This document shows, piece after piece, positions 53,070 through 61,163 of a stretch of DNA of 64,000 bases; position 1 is the first letter of the stretch; each line of letters opens with the position of its first letter. Source of the stretch: AC-51 sp036265325 (GTDB taxonomy: Bacteria; Actinomycetota; UBA4738; HRBIN12); assembly GCA_036265325.1 (NCBI GenBank), contig DATAPH010000013.1:32255-96254 (forward strand), given 5' to 3'. Below the pieces are notes generated by a model. The model ran no database searches. It worked only from the letters and a program-made list of their open reading frames with translations, and was not told where the DNA came from. The position numbers and the translations under genes are program-made.

Positions 53070-54185
53070 TTAGGAGGTCGTGACTATCTCGCTGCGCACC
53101 GTGCACGCCCCAAGACGCGCAGACCTCGGCTCGACGCCGATGCCAGGACCGTCGGGCACCCGCATCGTGCCGTCGTCTTCCAGGACGAACGGCTCCGTCA
53201 GATCGTCGGCGAAGTACCGCGCCGACGCGCTCGTGTCGCCCGGGAGCGTGAAGTTGGGCAGCGCCGCGAGGGCGAGGTTCGTCGCGCGCCCGATGCCCGT
53301 CTCCAACATGCCGCCGCACCAGACGGGCACGCCGGCGGCCGCGGCCACGTCGTGTACGCGTCGGGCCTCGAGCACACCCCCGACCCGACCTTGCTTGATG
53401 TTGATGATCCGGCAGGCACCAAGCTCGATCGCGGCGGCGGCATCGGCTGCGGACCGGATCGACTCGTCGAGGCAGATGGGGGTCCGGATCGCAGCTTGGA
53501 GCGCGGCATGCCGGACGAGGTCTTCATAGTGGAGCGGCTGTTCGACCATCAACAGGTCGAAGTCGTCAAGCGCGCGAAACGTCTCGACGTCCTCTGGCCG
53601 ATACGCCGCGTTCGCGTCGACCGACAGCAGGATGTCGGGGTGGTCGCATCGGATCGCTGCGACCCGTTCGACGTCGATCCCCGGCATGATCTTCAGCTTG
53701 ATGCGGAGATAGCCCTGCTCGAGATGCTCGTCCACCCGGGCGCGAAGCTCGTCGGTCGTGTGGGCGATGCCGATCGACACGCCGCACGGCACCGCCCGTC
53801 GATCGGCGCCGAGCCACGACACGAGCGAACGCTCCGTCGTCCGCAGCTGCGCATCGAGCACCGCGTTGATCAGCGTCGCCTTCGCCATCGGGTTTCCACG
53901 GACGAACCGGAGCCGGTCCTCGACGGTGTCGGCGCTGACGTCGTCGGCGGCCAGCAGCGCCGGACCCAGCACATCGCGCAGCAGCGCCCACACGCCCTCG
54001 TTCCATTCCCCGGAGAACCCAGGGAAGCCGTCGTCCGCGACACATTCTCCCCAGCCCTCGACGCCATTCAGGCGAACGCGGGCAAGCACGCATTCCTTGC
54101 CCGTCGACGTTCCGAACGACACGCGGAACGGCCGCACGAGCGGAAGCGCGATCAGAGACAGCTCGATCGACTCGACGCGCGTCAT
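53070..54185 (-). CDS. Enolase-superfamily N-acylamino-acid racemase / o-succinylbenzoate synthase
   Basis: 371 residues of the MenC/NAAAR group. Catalytic KxK is in RIKLKIMPG, metal ligands in LSVDANAAYRPED, LMVEQPLHYED and ICLDESIRSA, and the second lysine in INIKQGRVGG. The same fold either makes o-succinylbenzoate for menaquinone or racemises N-succinylamino acids. No other men gene is near, and it is translationally coupled (ATGA at 54182-54185) to a COG3375 GNAT, the known partner of the N-succinylamino-acid racemase pathway, so the second role is preferred. Confidence 0.82.
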   Translation of the reverse strand: MTRVESIELSLIALPLVRPFRVSFGTSTGKECVLARVRLNGVEGWGECVADDGFPGFSGEWNEGVWALLRDVLGPALLAADDVSADTVEDRLRFVRGNPMAKATLINAVLDAQLRTTERSLVSWLGADRRAVPCGVSIGIAHTTDELRARVDEHLEQGYLRIKLKIMPGIDVERVAAIRCDHPDILLSVDANAAYRPEDVETFRALDDFDLLMVEQPLHYEDLVRHAALQAAIRTPICLDESIRSAADAAAAIELGACRIINIKQGRVGGVLEARRVHDVAAAAGVPVWCGGMLETGIGRATNLALAALPNFTLPGDTSASARYFADDLTEPFVLEDDGTMRVPDGPGIGVEPRSARLGACTVRSEIVTTS

Positions 54186-54985
54186 GCCGGGCCTACACCT
54201 TGGCTGAACACGTACGCCGAGCGCTCGCGCTCGAAGGCGACCGCGATCAGCCCGGTTTCGAGGCACCGTTCGAACGCGTCGGCGATCGCGTCGCGCCAGC
54301 GATCGGCGCGATCGGCGTCGACCGCCCGGACCTCTGGGTACTCCCTCGGCACGGCGACCCGCAACGCGCCCGACCCTGCGCCTTGGACCATCGCCGGCTC
54401 TCCATCGACGTCGACGATGAGATCCTCAGCGGCCGGCGACGTCCGCGTCCCAGGAGCTGGCCCGAGATCCCAGGCGACGAACGCGCGGTCGCTGCGCTCC
54501 CCAACGTTCAGCGTGTCGTGCATCGAGCCGTAGAAGTCGCGCTCGAACCCGTCGATCACGGCCCCGAGTTTCCCGATGTTCAACCATGCGTTCCGCGCGA
54601 GCAGCGGATCGAAGGTCCACCGCATCAGCTCGATCCCTTGGTCCAGGGCTTGCGCGCGCTGCGCCAACTTGAGGGCCGTCCCCACGCCGCGATGCCTGGT
54701 GTCTGGGATCGACGCGAGCATGTGCGAGTGCACGTGCAGCCCGTGCTCGTCCACCCCGGCCCATCCGAGCACGAACCCGACGATTCGATCGTCGTCGCTC
54801 GCGCCCCACGACACGTTGCCGCTGGCGGCGAGCGCCCGCACGACCTCGCGGTCCAGATGCTGGCCGCCCCACGTGCGGTCGATCACGTCGTTGATGCGAT
54901 CTGCGTCCTCGACGGTGGTCAGCGGCGTGAGCGTGACGCCCGCCCCGCTCGCGGTGTCGCGCGCGAGCGTCCAGGGGTCGGTCAC
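54182..54985 (-). CDS. COG3375-type GNAT, probable amino-acid N-acyltransferase
   Basis: 267 residues from GTG 54985; this start is chosen because a minus-strand TAGGCT box ends eight bases before it. GNAT fold with GFVLGWAGVDEHGLHVHSHM and RHRGVGTALKLAQRAQAL (acetyl/succinyl-CoA loop), then the family's long C-terminal region (MRWTFDPLLARNAWLNIGKL, NVGERSDRAFVAWDL). In Geobacillus-type clusters such a GNAT succinylates D-amino acids for the adjacent racemase. Substrate here is inferred from that pairing. Confidence 0.8.
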   Translation of the reverse strand: MTDPWTLARDTASGAGVTLTPLTTVEDADRINDVIDRTWGGQHLDREVVRALAASGNVSWGASDDDRIVGFVLGWAGVDEHGLHVHSHMLASIPDTRHRGVGTALKLAQRAQALDQGIELMRWTFDPLLARNAWLNIGKLGAVIDGFERDFYGSMHDTLNVGERSDRAFVAWDLGPAPGTRTSPAAEDLIVDVDGEPAMVQGAGSGALRVAVPREYPEVRAVDADRADRWRDAIADAFERCLETGLIAVAFERERSAYVFSQGVGPA

Positions 54986-54993
54986 GGTGGTCG

Positions 54994-54999
54994 AGCCTA
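54994..54999 (-). promoter_or_regulatory. -10 box TAGGCT of a leaderless promoter
   Basis: Minus-strand TAGGCT ends eight bases before GTG 54985 and fixes the start of the GNAT gene. Confidence 0.5.
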
Positions 55000-55009
55000 G
55001 CAACGTCGA

Positions 55010-55032
55010 GGCCCGCGCCGAAGGCGCGGGCC
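55010..55032 (-). terminator. UUCG-capped hairpin after the small membrane gene
   Basis: GGCCCGCGCC and GGCGCGGGCC form a ten-pair perfect stem with a three-base loop; read on the minus strand the loop is CTTCG-like, a very stable cap. No T-run follows. It sits 28 bases after the stop of the 56-residue gene. Confidence 0.5.
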
Positions 55033-55060
55033 CCGCGTGCAGCGTGGTCAGCTGTGGCGC

Positions 55061-55231
55061 TCAGCCGCCGGCGGGCGGCGGCAGCTCCTGCCACTCGACG
55101 TCGTCGAGGTCCGCGCCCTGCTTGCGCTTCCAGAACATCACCACGGCGCCGATCGCAGCCAAGATCGCGGTGATCTTGAACAGCTTGCGGAAGAACCCGC
55201 CCTTCTTCTTCTCCACGGTCTCTTCGCTCAT
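55061..55231 (-). CDS. 56-residue single-pass membrane protein
   Basis: ATG 55231 with ribosome site GGAAGGGGG, TGA at 55061-55063. Basic start (EETVEKKKGGFFRKLFK), one helix (ITAILAAIGAVVMFW), then KRKQGADLDDVEWQELPPP. The DDVEWQELPPP tail looks conserved in related genomes as far as I recognise it. Expressed from a TAGGCT box near 55291 between it and tRNA-Ile, and closed by the hairpin at 55010-55032. Function unknown. Confidence 0.65.
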   Translation of the reverse strand: MSEETVEKKKGGFFRKLFKITAILAAIGAVVMFWKRKQGADLDDVEWQELPPPAGG

Positions 55232-55336
55232 CGAGACCCCCTTCCGGCTGTCGGCGAACGCGTCTGCGGTCTCGTGTCGGGAGCGTCAGCCTAGCATCGG
55301 TCCCGTTCAGCGATATCCCCGGCGCGGCCGCGGCGG

Positions 55337-55411
55337 TGGGCCTGGTTGGACTTGAACCAACGACCTCTTCCTTATCAGGGAAGCGCTCTAACCGAGCTGA
55401 GCTACAGGCCC
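55337..55411 (-). tRNA. tRNA-Ile (GAT anticodon)
   Basis: 75 bases without an encoded CCA (the template gives CCG after the discriminator). Acceptor GGGCCTG pairs with CAGGCCC, anticodon stem-loop CTTCC-CTGATAA-GGAAG, T arm GGTTCAAGTCC. Located near gyrA as in many actinobacteria. Confidence 0.96.
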
Positions 55412-55465
55412 GCTGTCGGTTCGCCAGGGTAGGAGCGGCCGACGAAGCGTGTCAAACGAAGGCCG

Positions 55466-55966
55466 TCAGATGCGTTTCTCGGCGAGGACGACCTCGACGC
55501 CGCCCACGATGTCGGCGATCAGGTTGTAGACCAGGGCGACGAACGTCCACAACAGCGACGCGGCTATGGCCATCACGACGCCCGCACCGAACAGCCACGT
55601 GAACAGCTTGACCCCGTCGATCCCGGCGGCAACGCAGTTCTTCGTCCCGTTGTCGGTGTTCACGACGCAGCCGATCCAGTAGGCGACCGTGTCGGTGACG
55701 CCCGCTGCCGACAGCATGAAGTAGATGAGCAGCAGCGCGAGCCAGCCCACGACCATCGCGCAGAAGCAGAAGATCAGCGCGAACTTGAAGACGGAGAACA
55801 GGCCGAAGCGCCGCACCGTCACCCGTGTGCGACGCGAATTCGCGCGCCGCACGGGGCGCGCAGGCTGCGTCGTCCGTGCGGGTGGCACGGGCGAGGCTGG
55901 CAGCTCCACGTCGATCGGATCGGACAAGGGCTGCTCGGTGATGGGGTCGTCGGCCGTGGTCGTCAT
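55466..55966 (-). CDS. DUF3566 transmembrane protein
   Basis: 166 residues from ATG 55966 behind GAGGG. A Pro/Arg-rich cytoplasmic N-terminus (VRRANSRRTRVTVRRFGLFS) leads into one helix (FALIFCFCAMVVGWLALLL), an outside loop, and a second helix (FGAGVVMAIAASLLWTFVAL) before VYNLIADIVGGVEV. DUF3566 proteins occur beside gyrA in actinobacteria and interact with cell-envelope or division factors in mycobacteria; the precise role is not known. Confidence 0.85.
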   Translation of the reverse strand: MTTTADDPITEQPLSDPIDVELPASPVPPARTTQPARPVRRANSRRTRVTVRRFGLFSVFKFALIFCFCAMVVGWLALLLIYFMLSAAGVTDTVAYWIGCVVNTDNGTKNCVAAGIDGVKLFTWLFGAGVVMAIAASLLWTFVALVYNLIADIVGGVEVVLAEKRI

Positions 55967-56050
55967 CCCTCGTACCCAAGAGGTTCTAAGGGTACGCCCC
56001 GCCGAGGGCAAGCACCTGCGCTGGAATCAGGTTCGAACGTCGGAACATCT

Positions 56051-56233
56051 TCACGTTCGGAACGGTCCTCCGTCGGAGAAAAGGGCTCGTGCTTGCGCCA
56101 CGGCTACGAGAGCGAGGAACAGGGGGGCGACGACCCACGACCAGGGGTCGACGTGCTCGATCGGCACCAGGGCGATGACCCCTACGACCGCGCCTCCGAG
56201 GGCGATGAACGCCGTCTTCCATGCCGCTCGCAC
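56051..56233 (-). CDS. 60-residue two-helix membrane protein
   Basis: GTG 56233 start, preceded at six bases by a minus-strand TATGCT box. Two helices: FIALGGAVVGVIALVPI and WVVAPLFLALVAVAQARAL, with a short tail. Unknown function. Divergent from the next gene. Confidence 0.5.
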   Translation of the reverse strand: MRAAWKTAFIALGGAVVGVIALVPIEHVDPWSWVVAPLFLALVAVAQARALFSDGGPFRT

Positions 56234-56239
56234 GCCGGG

Positions 56240-56249
56240 AGCATAGGCT
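56240..56249. promoter_or_regulatory. Overlapping divergent -10 boxes
   Basis: AGCATAGGCT contains TATGCT on minus (six bases before GTG 56233) and TAGGCT on plus (seven bases before ATC 56257, which is in frame with the plus-strand gene). Confidence 0.5.
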
Positions 56250-56292
56250 GGGCGCCATCAAGCAGGACGACCCGACTGCCGATGGTCTGGCG

Positions 56293-56679
56293 ATGGCTGC
56301 ATGCGCACACGGCATGGACGCTGCCTGGTGCTACCTGTGCCGAGTGGACAACGAGGGGACGGATCCGCACGTCTTGTGGGGCCTCGAGTTCGACGACGAC
56401 CTGGAGCTCCTCGAGACGTCGACCGACCCGATGAGCCCCGAGATGTCCGGCTACCTCCGGTTCCTGTGCGAGGAACTCCACATGCGCTACGACGAGACGT
56501 TCACGCACGGCGAGGCAGCGATGGTGATCCAAGGGTTGCTCACGGATCCCGCCAGCGAGAACCAGCGGCGCACGCTCATGGCGCTCGACGGCGACGGCAC
56601 CGCGGACACGCTGTCGTATGGGCAGGCCCGCACCAGCATTCGGCGGATGATCGCTCTCCGCGGGCTCCGCTCGGCCTGA
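56293..56679 (+). CDS. Conserved small acidic protein with Cys cluster
   Basis: 128 residues if translation starts at ATG 56293; the frame is open from 56221. N-terminal CAHGMDAAWCYLC may be a metal site. The rest is acidic and soluble (VLWGLEFDDDLELLE, YDETFTHGEAAMVIQG). The TAGGCT box at 56244-56249 would place transcription start near 56257, where the in-frame codon is ATC, so the real start may be unusual or lie at 56293. Function unknown. Confidence 0.5.
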   Translation: MAACAHGMDAAWCYLCRVDNEGTDPHVLWGLEFDDDLELLETSTDPMSPEMSGYLRFLCEELHMRYDETFTHGEAAMVIQGLLTDPASENQRRTLMALDGDGTADTLSYGQARTSIRRMIALRGLRSA

Positions 56680-56695
56680 CGTTCCCGGGTCCTGC

Positions 56696-56701
56696 GATGA
56701 T
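56696..56701 (+). promoter_or_regulatory. -10 box GATGAT of a leaderless promoter
   Basis: GATGAT ends six bases before GTG 56708. Confidence 0.35.
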
Positions 56702-56707
56702 GCGCGC

Positions 56708-57025
56708 GTGGACGCGCCCACGACGTCTCCCGGCGACCCGATCGCGCGGCGGGGTCTGCTGTTCGTCGGCGGGTCGATCGCGCTCCTTCCCGTCGTGCTC
56801 GCCCTCGTGACAGCCGTTCCCGAAGGGGCGCGCGGCGCGGTGTTCGAGCTCGGGCTGATCGGGACCGCAGCGGTCGCGCTGTGGGGCGGCGTCGTCGCGC
56901 GGCACGCGCTCCAGGCGGGCACGCGGCGCCTCGCGACGGCGTACGCCGCCGCGATCCTCGGGCTCGTCGTCGGCATCACGCTCGTGCTCGTGGGGATCTC
57001 CGCGGCGATCGGCCTGTTCGCATGA
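56708..57025 (+). CDS. Small three-helix membrane protein
   Basis: 105 residues from GTG 56708. Helices at about 17-37 (LLFVGGSIALLPVVLALVT), 47-65 and 75-103 (AAAILGLVVGITLVLVGISA). Overlaps the MFS gene by ATGA, so the two are probably cotranscribed. Function unknown. Confidence 0.6.
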   Translation: MDAPTTSPGDPIARRGLLFVGGSIALLPVVLALVTAVPEGARGAVFELGLIGTAAVALWGGVVARHALQAGTRRLATAYAAAILGLVVGITLVLVGISAAIGLFA

Positions 57026-58221
57026 ACGACGACCTCGGCGCCGACCTCCGGCGGATCCTCGGGATCCAGGCCGTCCGCGCGTTCCTGTACGGCTTCGGCG
57101 CGGTGATCCTCGGCGCGTCGCTCGCGGCGTCCGGGACGTCCGATCTCGCCGTTGGCATCCTCGGTGCGGCGATCCTCGCGGGGATGGCGATCTCCGCGAT
57201 CACCGTCGGCATCCTCGGCGATCGGTGGGGTCGGCGACGCACCTACGGCGGGTTGTTGCTGTTGATGGGCGTTGTCGGCGCGGCGTACGCGGCAACCGAC
57301 AAACTGTGGATCCTGATCGTCTTGGCGTTGATCGGCGTGCTGTCGACCGACGCCAACGAGAACGGGCCGCTCACCACGCTCGAACAGGCGATGATCGGAC
57401 AGGCGCCGGCGGAGACACGGCTCCGCGTGTTCGGCCGTTACAACGCGGTCGCGTACCTCGCCGGCGCCTTCGGGGCGCTGCTCGCGGGCGGGCCTGCGTT
57501 CGTTCACCGCTTCTGGAACGGCACGCCGACTGGCCGCGCCTGGTTCCTGTTGTTCCCCATCGGGGCGGTGATCTGCCTGTGGCTCGCGTCGGGTCTGTCG
57601 GCCGGGCTCGAGACCGAGGTCGCCCGCAGCCGGATCCCGCTGGAGCGATCGCGTGCGACGGTCACGAAGCTCTCATCGCTGTTCGCGGTCGATGCCTTCG
57701 CGGGTGGCTTCGTGGTCACGGTGATCATCGTGTTCTGGTTCTCGAAGAAGTTCGACGCGAGCCCCGAGCTCATGTCGGCCGTCATCTTCCTCGCCGGGCT
57801 CCTGCAGGCCGGTTCGTCCGTGATCGCCCCACGCATCGCGGCGCGGGCAGGGATGCTCAACACGATGGTGTTCACGCACCTGCCCTCGAACATCTTGCTC
57901 ATGCTCGTGCCGTTCATGCCGACGCTCGGGAGCGCGATCGCCGTGCTCCTCGGGCGCTTCGCGTTGTCGCAGATGGACGTCCCGACGCGACAGGCGTACA
58001 TCGCCGCGATGGTGGATCCCTCCGAACGCACGGCGGCGGCCGCGGCGACCAACAGCGCGCGCTATGTGGCCCGGCCGGCCGGCCCGATCATCGGCACGGT
58101 GCTGATGCGGGTCGCGTTCGGCGCGCCGTGGGTCGTCGCCGGGGCGATCAAGTGCGGCTACGACGTCGCGCTCTGGCGCGTGTTCTCGAAGGTGCCGTTG
58201 CCCGAGTCCGCCGCCGACTGA
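57022..58221 (+). CDS. MFS transporter
   Basis: 399 residues with about eleven or twelve helices. Motif A region GILGDRWGRRRTYGG follows helix 2, and a related loop APRIAARAGML appears in the second half. DANENGPLTTLEQAMIGQ near residue 112 is polar and may line the cavity. The substrate is unknown. Its last 64 bases overlap, antisense, the 3' end of the convergent gene at 58158-58619. Confidence 0.8.
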   Translation: MNDDLGADLRRILGIQAVRAFLYGFGAVILGASLAASGTSDLAVGILGAAILAGMAISAITVGILGDRWGRRRTYGGLLLLMGVVGAAYAATDKLWILIVLALIGVLSTDANENGPLTTLEQAMIGQAPAETRLRVFGRYNAVAYLAGAFGALLAGGPAFVHRFWNGTPTGRAWFLLFPIGAVICLWLASGLSAGLETEVARSRIPLERSRATVTKLSSLFAVDAFAGGFVVTVIIVFWFSKKFDASPELMSAVIFLAGLLQAGSSVIAPRIAARAGMLNTMVFTHLPSNILLMLVPFMPTLGSAIAVLLGRFALSQMDVPTRQAYIAAMVDPSERTAAAAATNSARYVARPAGPIIGTVLMRVAFGAPWVVAGAIKCGYDVALWRVFSKVPLPESAAD

Positions 58222-58619
58222 CCGTCAACGGTCAGGTTGTCCAGCACGACGAGTGGCGCGGGGTCGTTGACCCGTTCCATCCGCACGATGCACCCAACCT
58301 CCTCGTCGATCCACAGGCGCATCGTGGTCGAGCCGCGGAGGCCCTGAACCTCCGCGATCACACTCGGGCGGCCCGTCTCCTCGCGTCCCGTGACCTCACC
58401 GTGGGCATCGCGGAGTCGCACGAACCGCTGGGGCTCGACCGCAGACGTGACCCACGCCTCGCCGACCAGCGTCGTTCCCGTCTCGGCGAGCGTGAACGAG
58501 CCGGCGCCGTCGTAGCGCACCTTCAGCGGGTCTCGGCCGATCGCGTAGGCGGTGAAGACGAAGGCCGGTTTGGGCGCGAGCATCCGCTCGCGGAGTTCGG
58601 GCCAAGCGGGGAGCGTCAC
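58158..58619 (-). CDS. Hypothetical protein beside gyrA
   Basis: 153 residues from GTG 58619 (an in-frame GTG at 58637 is possible). Central part KPAFVFTAYAIGRDPLKVRY, DGAGSFTLAETGTTLVGEAW and DEEVGCIVRMERVND suggests a beta-sandwich or lipoprotein-carrier-like fold; no signal peptide. No family recognised. The frame upstream is only the antisense-phase shadow of gyrA. The C-terminal 20 codons overlap the end of the convergent MFS gene. Confidence 0.55.
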   Translation of the reverse strand: MTLPAWPELRERMLAPKPAFVFTAYAIGRDPLKVRYDGAGSFTLAETGTTLVGEAWVTSAVEPQRFVRLRDAHGEVTGREETGRPSVIAEVQGLRGSTTMRLWIDEEVGCIVRMERVNDPAPLVVLDNLTVDGQSAADSGNGTFENTRQSATS

Positions 58620-58693
58620 GGTGCGTAATCTTGCCACGGTATGCGGACCTCGACTTCGACCCTGCGGACGGGTTCGCGCTCGCGGCGGGGGGG

Positions 58694-61141
58694 TTACTCC
58701 TCGTCCATCTGAAGCACGACCGGCGCGATCGCGGCGACCGTCTCGCCGGGCTCCACGCGCATCGTGCGAACGCCCTGTGAACTGCGGCCGACGCGGCGGA
58801 TCTCCTCGGCCGCGACGCGCTGCACCTTGCCTGCCGACGAGATCGTCAGCAGGTCCTGGTCCTTCGAGCCGATGAACGCGCCGGCGAGCAAGCCCGTCTT
58901 GGTGGTGATCTGGTGGCCGATCACGCCCTTGCCGCCGCGGCCCTTGACGGGATAGTCGGCGAGCTTGGACCGCTTGCCGTATCCGTTCTGCGAGACGCTG
59001 ATCATCTCTTCGCCCTCGGAGGACAGACAGAGCTCGATCACCTCGTCGTCGTCGGCGAGCCGCATACCGATCACCCCGGCGGTCGCGCGGCCCATGGGGC
59101 GGGCGAGACCCTCCTTGAACCGGATCGTCTGTCCCTTGCGCGACACGAGGAACACGTCGTCCTTGCCGTTGGTGAGCTTCACGTCGATCAACTGGTCGTC
59201 GGGCTTGAGGTTGATCGCGGCGAGCCCGGTGCGCGGCGAATCGTACTCGGGCAGCGGCGTCTTCTTGACCATGCCGCGCCTGGTCGCGAACAGCAGGAAC
59301 CGGCCTTCCTCGTACTCCTTGAGATCGAGCACCGCGGACACGCGCTCGTCGGCGCTGACCTGGACCCCCGGAAGGTTGGCCGCGTACAGCCCACGCGCTT
59401 GGCGCGAGGCCTCGGGCACCTCGTGCGCCTTGACCCGGTAGACCTTGCCCTTCGACGTGAAGAACAGCAGCCAGTGGTGGGTCGTCGTGATGAAGACGTT
59501 CGTGATCACGTCTTCTTCCTTGAGGGTTGCGCCCTTGACGCCCTTGCCCCCTCGGCCCTGTCGCTTGAACGCGTCGATCGGCTGGCGCTTCACGTAACCC
59601 GCGCGCGAGACCGTGATGACGACGTCTTCCTCGGCGATGAGGTCCTCGATGTCGAACTCGCCCTCGTCCGCCTTGATCTGGGTGCGGCGGGCGTCCGCGT
59701 ACTTCTTCCGGATCTCCTCGAGCTCCTCCTTGATCACGCCGCGGAGCTTCTTCGGGCTCTTGAGCAGCGAGTCGAGGTACTTGATCTGGGCGACGAGGTC
59801 CTTCTTCTCCGCGTCGAGCTCGGCGCGCGCGAGCCGCGTCAGGCGCCGTAGTGGCATGTCGAGGATGTGGTTGGCCTGGATCTCGGACAACTTGAAGCGC
59901 TTCATGAGCTTGGTGCGGGCTTCTTCGGAGTCCTGCGAGGCGCGGATGATCTTGATGACCTCGTCGAGGTGGTCGAGTGCGATCAGCAATCCCTCGACGA
60001 TGTGGAGCCGTTCCTCGCGCTTGCGCTTGCGGTACTGCGTCCGTCGCGTGACGACGTCGATCTGGTGGTCGACGTAGTAGCCGATCATCTCGGCGAGGTT
60101 CAGCGTGCGCGGCACGCCATCCACGAGCGCCAGCATGATGACGCCGAACGAATCCTGCAGCTGGGTGTGCTTGTAGAGCTGGTTGAGCACGACGTGCGGG
60201 TTCGCGCCGCGCTTCAGCACCACGACCAGCCGCATGCCGTTGCGGCTGCTCGAGTGGTCCTGAACGTCGGCGATGTCCTTGACCTTGCCGGTCTTGACCA
60301 GGTCGGCGATCTTCTCCGCCAGGCGCGCCTTGTTGACCTGATAGGGAAGCTCGGTGACGACGATCTGGGAGCGCCCGTTGGAGCCCTCCTCGATCGCGGA
60401 CTTGGCGCGCACCTTGATCGATCCGCGGCCGGTCGTGTAGGCGTCCTTGATCCCTTGCTTGCCCATCACGAACCCGGCGGTTGGGAAGTCGGGGCCCTTG
60501 ACGAACTTCATCAGGTCCGTCGGCGTCGCCTCGGGGTTGTCGATGTAGTGGATGACCGCGTCGAGGACCTCGCCGAGGTTGTGCGGGGGGATGTTGGTGG
60601 CCATCCCGACCGCGATGCCGCCGGCGCCGTTGACTAACAGGTTGGGGAACCGGCTGGGCAGGACGAGCGGCTCCGTCTCGTAGCCGTCGTAGTTTGGGAC
60701 GAAATCGACGGTCTCCTCGTCGATGTCGCGGAGCATCTCCATCGCGAAGGGACCGAGGCGGGCCTCGGTATAGCGCGAGGCGCCGGCGGGGTCGCCGTCG
60801 ACGGAGCCGAAGTTGCCGTGCGGATCGATCAACGGGTAGCGAAGCGAGAAGTCTTGCGCCATGCGGACCATCGCGTCGTAGATCGCGGCGTCGCCGTGCG
60901 GGTGGTACTTGCTCATCACGCCGCCGACCACGTTGGCCGACTTGCGATATGGGCGGTCGGGGCGCAGGCCTTGCTCGAGCATCGACCACAAGATCCTGCG
61001 GTGCACCGGTTTCAACCCGTCGCGCACCTCGGGCAGCGCCCGCCCGACGATCACCGACATGGCGTAGTCGAGGTAGGAGCGCTGGATCTCTTCCTCGAGC
61101 TGGACGGGCTCGACCCGGCCGCCGAACAGGTTCTGGCTCAT
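58694..61141 (-). CDS. gyrA: DNA gyrase subunit A
   Basis: 815 residues, complete. It cuts and rejoins DNA to introduce negative supercoils. The active-site tyrosine is in AGASRYTEARL, the quinolone region is SKYHPHGDAAIYDAMVRMAQ, and the wrapping GyrA box is KRQGRGGKGVKG. Six C-terminal blade repeats follow. Ala replaces the Ser at the main quinolone position (E. coli Ser83), as in mycobacteria. It begins 22 bases after gyrB. Confidence 0.98.
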   Translation of the reverse strand: MSQNLFGGRVEPVQLEEEIQRSYLDYAMSVIVGRALPEVRDGLKPVHRRILWSMLEQGLRPDRPYRKSANVVGGVMSKYHPHGDAAIYDAMVRMAQDFSLRYPLIDPHGNFGSVDGDPAGASRYTEARLGPFAMEMLRDIDEETVDFVPNYDGYETEPLVLPSRFPNLLVNGAGGIAVGMATNIPPHNLGEVLDAVIHYIDNPEATPTDLMKFVKGPDFPTAGFVMGKQGIKDAYTTGRGSIKVRAKSAIEEGSNGRSQIVVTELPYQVNKARLAEKIADLVKTGKVKDIADVQDHSSSRNGMRLVVVLKRGANPHVVLNQLYKHTQLQDSFGVIMLALVDGVPRTLNLAEMIGYYVDHQIDVVTRRTQYRKRKREERLHIVEGLLIALDHLDEVIKIIRASQDSEEARTKLMKRFKLSEIQANHILDMPLRRLTRLARAELDAEKKDLVAQIKYLDSLLKSPKKLRGVIKEELEEIRKKYADARRTQIKADEGEFDIEDLIAEEDVVITVSRAGYVKRQPIDAFKRQGRGGKGVKGATLKEEDVITNVFITTTHHWLLFFTSKGKVYRVKAHEVPEASRQARGLYAANLPGVQVSADERVSAVLDLKEYEEGRFLLFATRRGMVKKTPLPEYDSPRTGLAAINLKPDDQLIDVKLTNGKDDVFLVSRKGQTIRFKEGLARPMGRATAGVIGMRLADDDEVIELCLSSEGEEMISVSQNGYGKRSKLADYPVKGRGGKGVIGHQITTKTGLLAGAFIGSKDQDLLTISSAGKVQRVAAEEIRRVGRSSQGVRTMRVEPGETVAAIAPVVLQMDEE

Positions 61142-61163
61142 GCGTGCGCGCCTCTCGTGGGGC

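Noticed and set aside
53070..54185. Assigning the enolase-superfamily gene firmly to menaquinone synthesis (menC)
   Set aside because: No other men gene is near and the coupled GNAT favours the N-succinylamino-acid racemase role.
58158..60989. 943-codon minus-strand frame across gyrA
   Set aside because: All but the last part is a shifted reading of gyrA; only the 3' end from about 58619 is a plausible gene.
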